Positions 46,814 to 55,416 are shown, numbered from the stretch's first letter. The stretch is 64,000 bases of DNA from Sphingobacterium sp. CZ-2 (GCF_004526235.1 NZ_CP038159.1:3720001-3784000), one strand, 5' to 3'. Program-made: numbers and translations. Notes: a model not told the origin generated them from the sequence alone.

Positions 46814-47560
46814 TTATTGCTCATTCAGCTTCCCTACAATCCAGACATCCGTCTTCATCTTGTAAGGATTCTTAATGGATGGTGCCGGCCGACCGTACAT
46901 CCCTCCATACCTTCCCGTCTGGCTAGGTTGGTTCTTTAACATCTTCTGCAACTGGGCAAAACGATTGTTGATCATCACCTGTATACCCAACACTTGCTTA
47001 GGATCTTTCAACCCTAATGCACTGATAGGAATTTTTGATTCATAGCTCAAGATTTCATTACCTTCCAGTTTCGCAACGGCCTGCACCCCGTAGGTATTGT
47101 CGAAAGACAAACGACCATCCACAATCCTGGAGAATCCTTTCACCCCATAACCTCTACTTCTCTTGATCAGTTCTTCGCGTACATTCATGTTCGGAAGATT
47201 CTCATCATTGGCCATTGCCCGTAGGGTCTCACTGTCGGGTACCGGAAAAATCAACTGCGCACCATCCCGCTTCTTCCCATCGGTGTTCACATTGATGATA
47301 ATCCCATTGCGAACCGCATCCTGCTGTAATACCGCATCTTTGATCCGCATCGCCACATAGATGTATTCGGCATCATTGCTGACCCCAAACATCCAACTGC
47401 TATCTGCATCGATCAGATTTAACTTTCCATTCCACTCTGTCAATTCTGCATCCACTTTCACCGGAAAGCTGGGCAGGATCTGGTAATTTTCTTTCTTTTT
47501 CTGAGCCAATAAGCTAGAACAAGCAAAAATTAAACAACTAAAAATGATAATTCTTTTCAT
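46814..47560 (-). CDS. exported CBM9-like domain protein
   Basis: A 248-residue protein with a signal peptide (MKRIIIFSCLIFACSSLLAQ). Its body fits a family-9 carbohydrate-binding-module-like beta-sandwich: KVDAELTEWNGKLNLIDADSSW, then SNDAEYIYVAMRIKDAVLQQD and INVNTDGKKRDGAQLIFPV. The C-terminal part has a glycine-rich PSQTGRYGGMYGRPAPS stretch. It is transcribed just ahead of the large outer-membrane protein (10-bp gap), so the two probably work together at the envelope. Whether it binds sugar is not shown. Confidence 0.78.
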   Translation of the reverse strand: MKRIIIFSCLIFACSSLLAQKKKENYQILPSFPVKVDAELTEWNGKLNLIDADSSWMFGVSNDAEYIYVAMRIKDAVLQQDAVRNGIIINVNTDGKKRDGAQLIFPVPDSETLRAMANDENLPNMNVREELIKRSRGYGVKGFSRIVDGRLSFDNTYGVQAVAKLEGNEILSYESKIPISALGLKDPKQVLGIQVMINNRFAQLQKMLKNQPSQTGRYGGMYGRPAPSIKNPYKMKTDVWIVGKLNEQ

Positions 47561-47593
47561 GTTTACTTTGATAACCTTCTTATTGACAACAGT

Positions 47594-47615
47594 ATAAGTA
47601 AAAAAGTTTACTTAT
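47594..47615. repeat. 22-bp perfect inverted repeat upstream of the CBM9-like gene
   Basis: ATAAGTAAA and TTTACTTAT form perfect 9-bp arms around AAAG, 34 bp upstream of the start codon at 47560. The position suits an operator, though it could be chance in AT-rich sequence. Confidence 0.4.
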
Positions 47616-47722
47616 CATGAATCTCCTGCAAAGAAAATAATAAGAAGTGTAAATTAATGTAAATAGCGGTTTATATCACATATATTACATTTCAGTAGTT
47701 AGTAGTTAGACGTATGGCGCCG

Positions 47723-47756
47723 AGGTCTTAATACTAAATACTAACTACTAAATACT
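47723..47756. repeat. 34-bp repeat, copy 2 of an inverted pair
   Basis: The reverse complement of the repeat at 43563-43596 with one mismatch. A shorter related stretch in the other orientation (about 47693-47709) lies just before it, so the copy is itself part of an imperfect palindrome with GGCGCC in the loop. Confidence 0.75.
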
Positions 47757-47764
47757 ATCTTTAC

Positions 47765-47772
47765 TATCTTTG
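47765..47772 (+). promoter_or_regulatory. -7 box TATCTTTG, 4 nt before the rnhB ATG
   Basis: TATCTTTG fits TAnnTTTG; only TTTC separates it from the ATG at 47777. The preceding 34-bp repeat supplies the -33 region, where no TTTG is seen. Confidence 0.42.
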
Positions 47773-47776
47773 TTTC

Positions 47777-48379
47777 ATGGATTTGTTGTCGTTTTTTCAG
47801 GAGGAATTTTTGGAGGCGGGCTGTGATGAGGCTGGAAGAGGATGTTTGGCAGGGCCTGTTTTTGCTGCGGCGGTTATTTTTCCGGCGGGATATTGTAATC
47901 CGGTTTTGAACGATTCCAAGAAGCTTTCGGAGAAGAAAAGGATGGAATTAAGGCCGATTATTGAACAGGAGGCCTTGGCATTTGCGGTGGCAAGTGTTTC
48001 GGCGGAAGAGATTGATCGGATTAATATTCATAAGGCTTCGTATTTGGCGATGCATAGGGCATTGGATATGTTGCAGGTGAAGGCGGAGTATTTGATTATT
48101 GATGGGAATAAGTTTATTCCTTATGGGGAGTTGCCGTATAGCTGTATAGTAAAGGGAGATGGGAAGTATTTGTCGATTGCAGCGGCTTCTATATTGGCAA
48201 AAACGTATAGGGATGAGTATATGGAGGGTATTGCTGGAGATTTTCCGGAATATGATTGGCGGAGTAATAAGGGATATCCAACTATTAAGCATAGGCAGGC
48301 GGTTTTGGAGCTGGGGATAACGCCACATCATCGAAAGACTTTCAGGGTGACGGATCCGCAGTTGAAGTTGGTTTTGTAA
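47777..48379 (+). CDS. rnhB: ribonuclease HII
   Basis: A 200-residue cytoplasmic nuclease that cuts RNA in RNA-DNA hybrids, including single ribonucleotides. The catalytic carboxylates are in AGCDEAGRGCLAGPV (Asp and Glu), LIIDGNKF and AKTYRDEYME. The C-terminal SNKGYPTIKHRQAVLELG and THH-like segments match the family. Length is normal. It is convergent with the YfhO-type gene and followed directly by the palindromic repeat at 48386. Confidence 0.96.
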   Translation: MDLLSFFQEEFLEAGCDEAGRGCLAGPVFAAAVIFPAGYCNPVLNDSKKLSEKKRMELRPIIEQEALAFAVASVSAEEIDRINIHKASYLAMHRALDMLQVKAEYLIIDGNKFIPYGELPYSCIVKGDGKYLSIAAASILAKTYRDEYMEGIAGDFPEYDWRSNKGYPTIKHRQAVLELGITPHHRKTFRVTDPQLKLVL

Positions 48380-48385
48380 AAAAAC

Positions 48386-48479
48386 ACGTCATTGCGAGGA
48401 ACGAAGCAATCTTTGGACTAATCGAAAGATTGCTTCGTCGTACCTCCTCGCAATGACGGTAGAGTTCCTCGCAATGACG
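48386..48479. repeat. palindromic CGTCATTGCGAGG-type repeat, also a minus-strand terminator
   Basis: The arm at 48386-48414 is repeated in reverse complement at 48425-48458 with a small insertion, and its first 16 bases are matched perfectly by a third arm at 48464-48479. Two alternative stems are therefore possible. On the minus strand the element is followed by T7 (48384-48378), so it can end the YfhO transcript. Repeats with this core are scattered in many bacterial genomes. Confidence 0.8.
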
Positions 48480-48485
48480 AGAATA

Positions 48486-50984
48486 TTATTTCACTACCTG
48501 CGGCGCCTTACTTACCTGCGGTGATTTCCCTCTATGCTTCAGCGATATATAAATCGCCCCAGCAAATCCCAGCACCAAAATAATAGAAGCGATCAACGAA
48601 ATAACATTAGAAACCTTCATACTATTCGGAGCAAAGACAAATTCCACTTTATGATTCCCGCCTGGTAATGACAATCCACGCAACAGATAATCCGTACGGA
48701 TAATCGGCACTTCCTCGCCATCCACATAAGCTTTCCAACCTTTATCATAAAACACTTCCGAGAACACTGCAAACACCTGATTAGGCGCAGAATACTCATA
48801 TTTCATGGTATCAGGGTGGTAAGAAACCAATTTGATATCTGAATTTACCGGCTGACCAATAGAAACTGTTCCAAACAAATCCTTTAAGCCTTCATTCACG
48901 ATCGCCTCTTTCTTAGGATCGAAGGTTTTCATCGCTTCCATCTCCGCATTGCTGCCATTCACAAACTTCACATTGTTCACAAACCACGCATTTCCTAATG
49001 CCGAGCTACGACGCTGAATATTCTCTGAACCATTCTCTGGATTTTTCCCAATCAAGTAACGAACATTCATCATATCCAATACATCCTCGTTCAATCCATT
49101 ATCAAACAGATTCTCGATAACCTCTTGGAAACGCATCAATTTCGCCGCATGGTATCCACCCAAGCTCTTATGGAAATAAGAGGCCGATGCATCTTGGAAA
49201 GGACTGGTCGTCAGGTCCAATACTCGGTAAGAAAGATCCTTATCCATATGGACCAACTGATCTACCTCACGCTCCGGGATCGGACGTTCATATATATCCT
49301 TATCTACAAAAGAAGTGTTGTTTAAATAGCGTTTATCAAAAGACCAAAGGTCAACCAAAGTAATCAGCCCGATTCCGGCCAACATAATGGCTACATTCGC
49401 CTTCTTCTTAATAAATGCCCATACAAACCCAAAGGTCAAGGCTACAATGAAGAAGGAGCGCCAAGCATCCGCAGATGCCATTGCCGAACGGTCCTTGATC
49501 AACGCATTGACAATCTCCGTGGTCAAAGCCTGATCCCCGGTACGTTCCTGCAACATGGAAACATATTCCTGATGGGTCGAGGTCCTCAGATTCAATAAAC
49601 TAGGCATCAAAGCAATCAGTAAACAGATAGCAGCAACAGCTCCACCGGTGTACAACACTTTTTTATCCAGATCCACAATTTCAGTTCCCCTTGTGATGAT
49701 TTCATGAACCGCCATGATCGCCAATAAAGGAATCAACACCGAAGGAATCACCAAGATCGATTCAACCGCCCTAAACTTGTTGTACATCGGGATATAATCG
49801 AAGAAAAGATCGGATATCAGTGGGAAATGGCGTCCGAAGGATAAGAAGATGGTCAATAAGGTTGCAGCAAGGATCCACCATTTCAATCGATCCTTTACGA
49901 TCACCAAACCCAGGATAAACAGGAAGATAATTCCTGCACCAAAATACCAAGTCCCTTGGGTAAAGCTTTTTTCACCCCAATAGGTTGGTGTTAAGCCATT
50001 GGCATATTGCAGGGCTTGATCCGCTGGAATACCCATTTTGGAAAACGTTTTTACCACATTGGATTCCTCATCCAACAGCCCCGATGTTTTACCACCATAA
50101 GCGTGCGGAATCAAGAAGGTAATGGTCTCGCCAATACCCTGGCTCCAAGCATAGGCATATTCCTTATCCAAGCCATGTGCATCTTTGCCTGGCTCTGTCA
50201 CTTTCGTGATATTCGCCTTTCCGCGGATGGTCAGTTTGGAATATTCGTAGGTTGGGAATAATACCGAAGCATTGACCAGAACAGCGACCAATACCCCGAT
50301 CAGCTGCATGGACGTTGCCTGCAAAAAGTTTTTAAGTTTCTTGTCCCTAATCGCATAGTACAGTTCAAAGCCCACTAATACCAGTAAGGCAATAAACAGA
50401 TAATAAGTCATCTGTATATGGTTTGAACGGATCTCTAAGGCTAGGAATAAGGCTAAGATAGCAGGCCCCCAGAGTCGGCTCCCCCGATAACAGAGAATGA
50501 CCGCCCCAATGATGGGCGCCATATAGGCGATGGCATAGGCTTTATTGATATGCCCAGCCTCAATGTACATAAAATTATACGAGGAGAACGCCAGGGCCAC
50601 CGCACCGATGGCGGCCAACCAAGGTCGAATCTTTAATACCGAAAACAGGAAATAACCCCCTAATAAGAACAACAAAAGAACATCTGCCGGTGGAGGGAAA
50701 GCTTTACGCAAAGCTGGACCTATATAACTTGCCACGTTGTTGGCATGGTCGTACCATATTTGGTAGGTTGGCATTCCGCCGAACATGGAGTTGGTCCACA
50801 AGGGCGTATTACCGTCTTTTTCTCTGAAATCAAAAATCTCTTTCTGACTTCCTCTGGCTTGCATTACATCACTCTGCAACAAGGTTTTACCCTGCCATAC
50901 AGGCGTAAAGTAAAATACAACGATAAGGAGGAAAATCCCGATGATAAACAAATGTGTCTGATTTTCCTTAAACCAATTTTTCAT
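48486..50984 (-). CDS. YfhO family membrane protein
   Basis: An 832-residue inner-membrane protein with about 12-14 hydrophobic helices, first near residues 12-30, and a periplasmic C-terminal domain ahead of a last helix. Landmarks include LLQSDVMQARGSQKEIFDF, TNSMFGGMPTYQIW and, near the C-terminus, FYDKGWKAYVDGEEVPIIR with YLLRGLSLPGGNHKVEFVF. YfhO-type proteins have a glycosyltransferase-C-like architecture and are linked to sugar transfer onto envelope polymers in Firmicutes; the role in Bacteroidota is not settled. It is a single-gene unit with its own -7 box. Confidence 0.9.
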   Translation of the reverse strand: MKNWFKENQTHLFIIGIFLLIVVFYFTPVWQGKTLLQSDVMQARGSQKEIFDFREKDGNTPLWTNSMFGGMPTYQIWYDHANNVASYIGPALRKAFPPPADVLLLFLLGGYFLFSVLKIRPWLAAIGAVALAFSSYNFMYIEAGHINKAYAIAYMAPIIGAVILCYRGSRLWGPAILALFLALEIRSNHIQMTYYLFIALLVLVGFELYYAIRDKKLKNFLQATSMQLIGVLVAVLVNASVLFPTYEYSKLTIRGKANITKVTEPGKDAHGLDKEYAYAWSQGIGETITFLIPHAYGGKTSGLLDEESNVVKTFSKMGIPADQALQYANGLTPTYWGEKSFTQGTWYFGAGIIFLFILGLVIVKDRLKWWILAATLLTIFLSFGRHFPLISDLFFDYIPMYNKFRAVESILVIPSVLIPLLAIMAVHEIITRGTEIVDLDKKVLYTGGAVAAICLLIALMPSLLNLRTSTHQEYVSMLQERTGDQALTTEIVNALIKDRSAMASADAWRSFFIVALTFGFVWAFIKKKANVAIMLAGIGLITLVDLWSFDKRYLNNTSFVDKDIYERPIPEREVDQLVHMDKDLSYRVLDLTTSPFQDASASYFHKSLGGYHAAKLMRFQEVIENLFDNGLNEDVLDMMNVRYLIGKNPENGSENIQRRSSALGNAWFVNNVKFVNGSNAEMEAMKTFDPKKEAIVNEGLKDLFGTVSIGQPVNSDIKLVSYHPDTMKYEYSAPNQVFAVFSEVFYDKGWKAYVDGEEVPIIRTDYLLRGLSLPGGNHKVEFVFAPNSMKVSNVISLIASIILVLGFAGAIYISLKHRGKSPQVSKAPQVVK

Positions 50985-51018
50985 GAATTGTAATAAAGGG
51001 TTATTAATGATATACGCC

Positions 51019-51026
51019 CAAAAATA
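51019..51026 (-). promoter_or_regulatory. -7 box TATTTTTG for the YfhO-type gene
   Basis: On the minus strand TATTTTTG fits TAnnTTTG and lies 34 bp before the ATG at 50984, between that gene and the trkA stop codon. Confidence 0.45.
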
Positions 51027-51044
51027 TAGAAATGATTTTAATAT

Positions 51045-51731
51045 TTATGCTTTTTGAATCAAGTTCTTAATATTGGACAATTCCCCAAAGAGGACAAGAA
51101 GATCATTTTCCCGCAGTACCATATCGGCTTTGGCAATACCGGATGCTTCTTTGGAGGTTCGGGTCACTCCATCCCCTGAGGTTTCTGTTTCTACCTGAAC
51201 GGTAGTCAGGACGATAACCTTATATTTATTGGTCAGATCAGCTTCTTTCAAGGTCATGCCGATATATTTGGCAGGAACCTTGGTCTCGATGATGCTGTAT
51301 TTTTCGGAAACCTTGAAGGAATCTACGATATCGATATTGTCCAAGCGCATGGCCAATCGTTCTGCGGCTTCCTCTTCCGGCATGATGTATTCCTCAATGT
51401 TCATCGCTTCCAATACGGTTTTTTGCAGGTCGGAGACCACCCTACCGATGATCCGCTTTACTTTAAGCTGTTTCAGCAGCGCGATGGTTAATAGGGATGC
51501 ACCTTCATCTTCACCGATCGCCACGATCACGGCATTGCTATCCCGAAGAGGGAGCGAACTCACCGCTTCTTTATCCGTACTATCCAAACATACGGTATGG
51601 GTAATTTTATCTTTGTTCTGCTCGACCAGATTCATGTTAATATCAGCCGCGATGACCTCATGTCCCGACTCCGTTAAGTGGATCGCCAAGGATCTCCCAA
51701 AATGTCCTAATCCTAATACAATATATTTCAT
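51045..51731 (-). CDS. trkA: Trk potassium uptake regulatory subunit TrkA/KtrA type
   Basis: A 228-residue cytoplasmic regulator. The N-terminal RCK domain has the Rossmann start YIVLGLGHFGRSLAIHLTESGHEVIAAD with the nucleotide-binding glycines, and ends with KRIIGRVVSDLQKTVLEAMNIEEYIMPEE. The C-terminal RCK_C domain runs from about residue 140. It gates a TrkH/KtrB channel in response to nucleotides. It lies 5 bp after the trkH C-terminal frame, as expected of a working pair, so the state of trkH decides whether it has a partner. Confidence 0.93.
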   Translation of the reverse strand: MKYIVLGLGHFGRSLAIHLTESGHEVIAADINMNLVEQNKDKITHTVCLDSTDKEAVSSLPLRDSNAVIVAIGEDEGASLLTIALLKQLKVKRIIGRVVSDLQKTVLEAMNIEEYIMPEEEAAERLAMRLDNIDIVDSFKVSEKYSIIETKVPAKYIGMTLKEADLTNKYKVIVLTTVQVETETSGDGVTRTSKEASGIAKADMVLRENDLLVLFGELSNIKNLIQKA

Positions 51732-51736
51732 AGCGC

Positions 51737-52753
51737 TTAAAACAGAATTTTTTCAGTTGGATAAATATAACTTTTGTTCTTGGTATTCTTGATGAAGGCC
51801 ACCAAAAGGGTTAACATACCGACACGACCGACGAACATGGTGACCATCAGGATAATCTTACTGGTGGAACTCAAGGAAGGCGTAATGCCTAATGAAAGCC
51901 CACAAGTGGTATATGCCGATACCGATTCAAAAAGCAGGGACATCATGTCCTGGTTTGGATCGGAAAAATTCAATAAGATAAAGCTCAACGAAATGGTCAA
52001 GATCGATAAGAGGATAATGGCAAATGCCTTATTGACCGATTCGGAGGCAATTTTTCTTTTGTAGATTTCAATGGATTCCTTTCCTTTTGCCAGTGCGACA
52101 ATGTTCATCAGGGAAATAGCCACCGTTGTTACTTTCACACCCCCACCCGTAGAGCCTGGAGACACCCCTATCCACATCAAGGTCACGATCATGATCAAGG
52201 TTGGAATATTCACAAAGTTCAGATCCACACTGTTGAATCCTGCAGATCGGGAGGAGTTGGCCATAAAAATGGAAGATACCCATTGCCCGTAAGTAGACTT
52301 ATCCTCCATCAGGGTATGGTTTCTCTCCAGGAAAAAAAAGGAGATCGTAGCCAGGATGATCACCACGATATTGCACAATACAATAAAGCGCGAATTGAAG
52401 GAGAAGACCATGGGCTTATGTCGATAGTTTCCTTTTTGGATAACCTTACACCAAAAGGAAATGATTTTTTCCTTTACCAGGGTATAGAAATTAAAGATGG
52501 TTCCAAAACCTAAACTACCAAGAATGAACATGGAAGATACGGCCAATTGAAAATTATAATTGAATCGGTAATTCTCATTGGTTACCCCATCTTTAATGAT
52601 AGTAAATCCGGAGTTACAGAATCCGGATATGGCATGGAATGCGGAGAAGAAAATCTGTTCTCCAATGGATTCAAATAATTTGGGATCCAAAGAAAAGAAG
52701 ATCAATATTCCACCGATAAATTCAAAGAGGAAAGTGATAAAGATAATGGTCAA
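51737..52753 (-). CDS. TrkH C-terminal fragment (338 residues)
   Basis: The downstream half. Its first codon, TTG at 52753, directly follows the TAA in the same frame and could serve as a restart codon. It contains three membrane-pore-membrane units, with filters in ISGFCNSGFT, NSSRSAGFNSVDL and SVSAYTTCGLSLG. Three of the four subunit-like repeats cannot make a normal TrkH pore alone. Confidence 0.6.
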   Translation of the reverse strand: MTIIFITFLFEFIGGILIFFSLDPKLFESIGEQIFFSAFHAISGFCNSGFTIIKDGVTNENYRFNYNFQLAVSSMFILGSLGFGTIFNFYTLVKEKIISFWCKVIQKGNYRHKPMVFSFNSRFIVLCNIVVIILATISFFFLERNHTLMEDKSTYGQWVSSIFMANSSRSAGFNSVDLNFVNIPTLIMIVTLMWIGVSPGSTGGGVKVTTVAISLMNIVALAKGKESIEIYKRKIASESVNKAFAIILLSILTISLSFILLNFSDPNQDMMSLLFESVSAYTTCGLSLGITPSLSSTSKIILMVTMFVGRVGMLTLLVAFIKNTKNKSYIYPTEKILF

Positions 52754-53521
52754 TTAGGTTGAAATAACGGAGTTTAATTTATCCTCGCCCAAGATCTCCC
52801 CGAACATCAATTGGTTCTTAAAGGAAAAGCCGCCGGAAAAGAAATATCCGAAAAAGCCGGTAAAGGTCATGATCCCTAAACCCCCGATCTGTATCAAAGC
52901 CATGATCACCGATTGCCCGAAAACAGAGAAATTGGTCGATATATCTGTTACGGTTAGCCCGGTAATACAGACGGCACTTGTGGCCATGAAAAAAGCATCT
53001 ACAAAACTGAGTGGAGCTTCAATGGTCGTTCTAGGGAGCATCAATAAAAAGGATCCCAAGACGATCAGTCCCAGGAAGGAAACGACGAATAAAATAGTCG
53101 GATTAAAGTAGAAGTTATCAAAAAAGAGGCTGCTTCGGGATAGTTCTGAGATAAACATGATGAAAATCCCCAGGTAAAGCCATTCATCTTTTGCGAAGTT
53201 TTCAAGGAATCCACCGGTAAAACGCGCGAGGGTGATCAGCAAAAAGTAGGCTGTTACAACGACCCCCGAATAATGGGAAACATTGATCCTGCGAGCCACC
53301 AGAATGGAGGAAAACGTCCGGATGGCCTCAAATAAAAATAGCCCGTAATACATGAAAACAACAGTCGTTTCAGTATAACGCGCTAATTCTGGATCCGTAA
53401 TATAACCTACGTGCAGTACCATCGTGATGGTACAGATGAGGCTGATGTAGAACAGCACCTGATCCACCACCTTATTATGGTACCGGAATATGAATTTTAG
53501 GAAGCTGAAAAATGAATCCAT
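52754..53521 (-). CDS. TrkH N-terminal fragment (255 residues)
   Basis: The upstream half of the interrupted gene. It has an N-terminal extension with several helices (about residues 18-135) common in Bacteroidota TrkH, then the first membrane-pore-membrane unit with TSAVCITGLTVTD as filter. It ends in GEILGEDKLNSVIST, the loop before the second unit. The ATG at 53521 lies 15 bp after the AsmA-like gene's stop. Confidence 0.6.
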   Translation of the reverse strand: MDSFFSFLKFIFRYHNKVVDQVLFYISLICTITMVLHVGYITDPELARYTETTVVFMYYGLFLFEAIRTFSSILVARRINVSHYSGVVVTAYFLLITLARFTGGFLENFAKDEWLYLGIFIMFISELSRSSLFFDNFYFNPTILFVVSFLGLIVLGSFLLMLPRTTIEAPLSFVDAFFMATSAVCITGLTVTDISTNFSVFGQSVIMALIQIGGLGIMTFTGFFGYFFSGGFSFKNQLMFGEILGEDKLNSVIST

Positions 53522-53536
53522 TCTACAAACATAGGA

Positions 53537-55348
53537 TTACTTCTCCTTTTTTTCTTCTTTATCTTCGTTATCTTTCTTCTTGAACAGTCCTTTAAAGAAA
53601 TTACCGGTTTTTTTGATGACGTTTTTAGAGCCTTCGGTTATTTCCTTCACATTTTCCGCCGCCCCTAGGAGTTTCGCCTCACGTTCCTTACTTATACCTG
53701 CACATTGCTTAATTCCTTCCAAAAGACTTTGCCACATGGTTTTGAAGAAGGTATGTTCCGGAACACGGGTATAGTTGACTTTTCCAATATGATAAACTTC
53801 ATTGGCGTCGGGGTTACTATCATTGATCAGGACATTATTGACCACAAAGGATAAGATCCCCTTTTTGGTTTTGTTCATATCCTCTCCCGGTTTGTTGAGC
53901 AGGTTGATTTTCAAATGGTCGTAATCGAAACGGAAATCACCCCAGTTACGTCGATCATTCGCTTGCATGTTGAAGCTGATTCCACGGATATTTCCTTCAC
54001 CGATTTCTACGTTCAGCAAAGGTTTCAATATTTTATTGAAAGCGGTGGCCTGCATCCTTCCCAAGGTTCCCTTATAGGTATGTACACCGGCTTTGCTCAT
54101 CATATTGAATCCAAAATTGATTTTTAACAATCCTTGGTTCATAATTTTCGCGCTCAGATCTGCCCGCATCCAAGGCTCTTTCTTGAGGTGAAGGCTATCG
54201 TTTGTGACATTGGTGATGATCCCCGACGCATTGTTGAAGGTTATAACCCCTTCTTGATGGAATTTCGCGGAGAATTCGCCATATAAGACATCTACATTGC
54301 TTAAGAAAACAGTATCAATATGGATCAATTGCTTCAGTTTCAACAATTGTTGGTGTGGTGATTTCCCAATTTTATTGGAGCTCTTCTTTGGATATCGTTT
54401 ATCGTTGTATAAGGAGATCGATCCATTTTTGATCTGCACATTCCTGGCAATGGTCTGCTGGTCATCGATCACCCGTTTGAAGTCCAGTTTTTCAAAACGA
54501 AGGGTATCAAAGCGGAGATCGGCCATGGTTACATTCTGGCCCCTTGTCTTAAAATAGTTCCCTTTGCTCATTTTGGGTTTATATACCACCTTGGTCAATA
54601 ACACATTCTGTTCTTGCGTATTGATGGTCAAGCGGTCGAATTTGGCCACATATAACCCATTAGAAAGGTCGTATTCGAAACCAGGGACATCGATTTCCAC
54701 CATTTTTGTGTAGAACAAGCGGGTGGTATCCTTGATAGAGGTTTCATCCAAGAGTACATCATGCACTTTGATCCCGATGCTATCCAATAGAATGTCGGAA
54801 GATTTCCCCTCTTCAATTTTGGAGAACTTAAATTTGACGTTATCAATCTTGATATCCCTTACATTCACGGAACTGAATACATCCTTGATATTGTCGTATA
54901 AGGTTTTAGTTTCCTTCGGTTTGATCGTATCGTTATAGGCATGGTATTCGGAAATCATGTGGATATCGGGTGATTCGAAAGTGATGTTCTTTATAAATAA
55001 TTTCCTTTTCCGGATCACATCCCAAAGGTTGAAGCTGCGTACTTTCAGATTGGTCAGTTTGATATGAAAACGGCTGTTCGGTGCTTCCTTGGCCAGGACC
55101 ATCTTTTGGTAAACAGCAGAGTCCGGAATGAGCTCGGCGTTCTTCAAAGTCACATTTCCAAGTGTGATATTCAGATCCAGGTCGTCGTAACGAAGCGAAT
55201 AGAGGCCGTTGGTGGAGTTATGCACCACTTCCTTCAATCGCTCTTCCAATAAAGGTTTCCAGTTTCGGTTAAAATACCAACCCACCCCAATAACGGCGAT
55301 AATAATAACTACTAATACCCCTATAATCCATTTCCAAACTGGTTTCAT
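53537..55348 (-). CDS. AsmA-like membrane-anchored periplasmic protein
   Basis: A 603-residue protein with one N-terminal membrane helix (WKWIIGVLVVIIIAVIGVGWYF) and a long periplasmic part made of repeating beta-strand units, as in the AsmA/DUF748 group (for example LRYDDLDLNITLGNVTLKNAEL and IKNITFESPDIHMISEY). It ends in a lysine-rich tail. Larger AsmA-like proteins form lipid-transfer bridges between membranes; this shorter one is only related by pattern, so the role is inferred. It is the first gene of a probable operon with trkH and trkA. Confidence 0.75.
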   Translation of the reverse strand: MKPVWKWIIGVLVVIIIAVIGVGWYFNRNWKPLLEERLKEVVHNSTNGLYSLRYDDLDLNITLGNVTLKNAELIPDSAVYQKMVLAKEAPNSRFHIKLTNLKVRSFNLWDVIRKRKLFIKNITFESPDIHMISEYHAYNDTIKPKETKTLYDNIKDVFSSVNVRDIKIDNVKFKFSKIEEGKSSDILLDSIGIKVHDVLLDETSIKDTTRLFYTKMVEIDVPGFEYDLSNGLYVAKFDRLTINTQEQNVLLTKVVYKPKMSKGNYFKTRGQNVTMADLRFDTLRFEKLDFKRVIDDQQTIARNVQIKNGSISLYNDKRYPKKSSNKIGKSPHQQLLKLKQLIHIDTVFLSNVDVLYGEFSAKFHQEGVITFNNASGIITNVTNDSLHLKKEPWMRADLSAKIMNQGLLKINFGFNMMSKAGVHTYKGTLGRMQATAFNKILKPLLNVEIGEGNIRGISFNMQANDRRNWGDFRFDYDHLKINLLNKPGEDMNKTKKGILSFVVNNVLINDSNPDANEVYHIGKVNYTRVPEHTFFKTMWQSLLEGIKQCAGISKEREAKLLGAAENVKEITEGSKNVIKKTGNFFKGLFKKKDNEDKEEKKEK

Positions 55349-55392
55349 ACGATTCTGTAAACGATGGTTTATTGTCGTTCAATAATACGAAA

Positions 55393-55400
55393 CAAATTTA
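55393..55400 (-). promoter_or_regulatory. -7 box TAAATTTG before the AsmA-like/trk operon
   Basis: On the minus strand TAAATTTG fits TAnnTTTG and lies 44 bp before the ATG at 55348, in the short gap after rsgA. No clear -33 TTTG is seen. Confidence 0.4.
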
Positions 55401-55416
55401 TGGCCAATATGTTTAG

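Larger units (their letters stand above)
51737..53521 (-). pseudogene. trkH: trkH potassium channel gene interrupted by one in-frame TAA
   Basis: Read as one frame, this is a full-length TrkH/KtrB of about 594 codons. A single TAA (52756-52754) stands between codons for ...NSVIST and LTIIFIT..., with no shift of frame on either side. The four filter-like pore segments are split: AVCITGLTVTD lies before the stop, and ISGFCNSGFT, SSRSAGFNSVD and SAYTTCGLS lie after it. One base change would remove the stop. Either the gene is inactive, or the halves are made separately from the TTG that follows the stop, or the base call is wrong. Confidence 0.75.
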
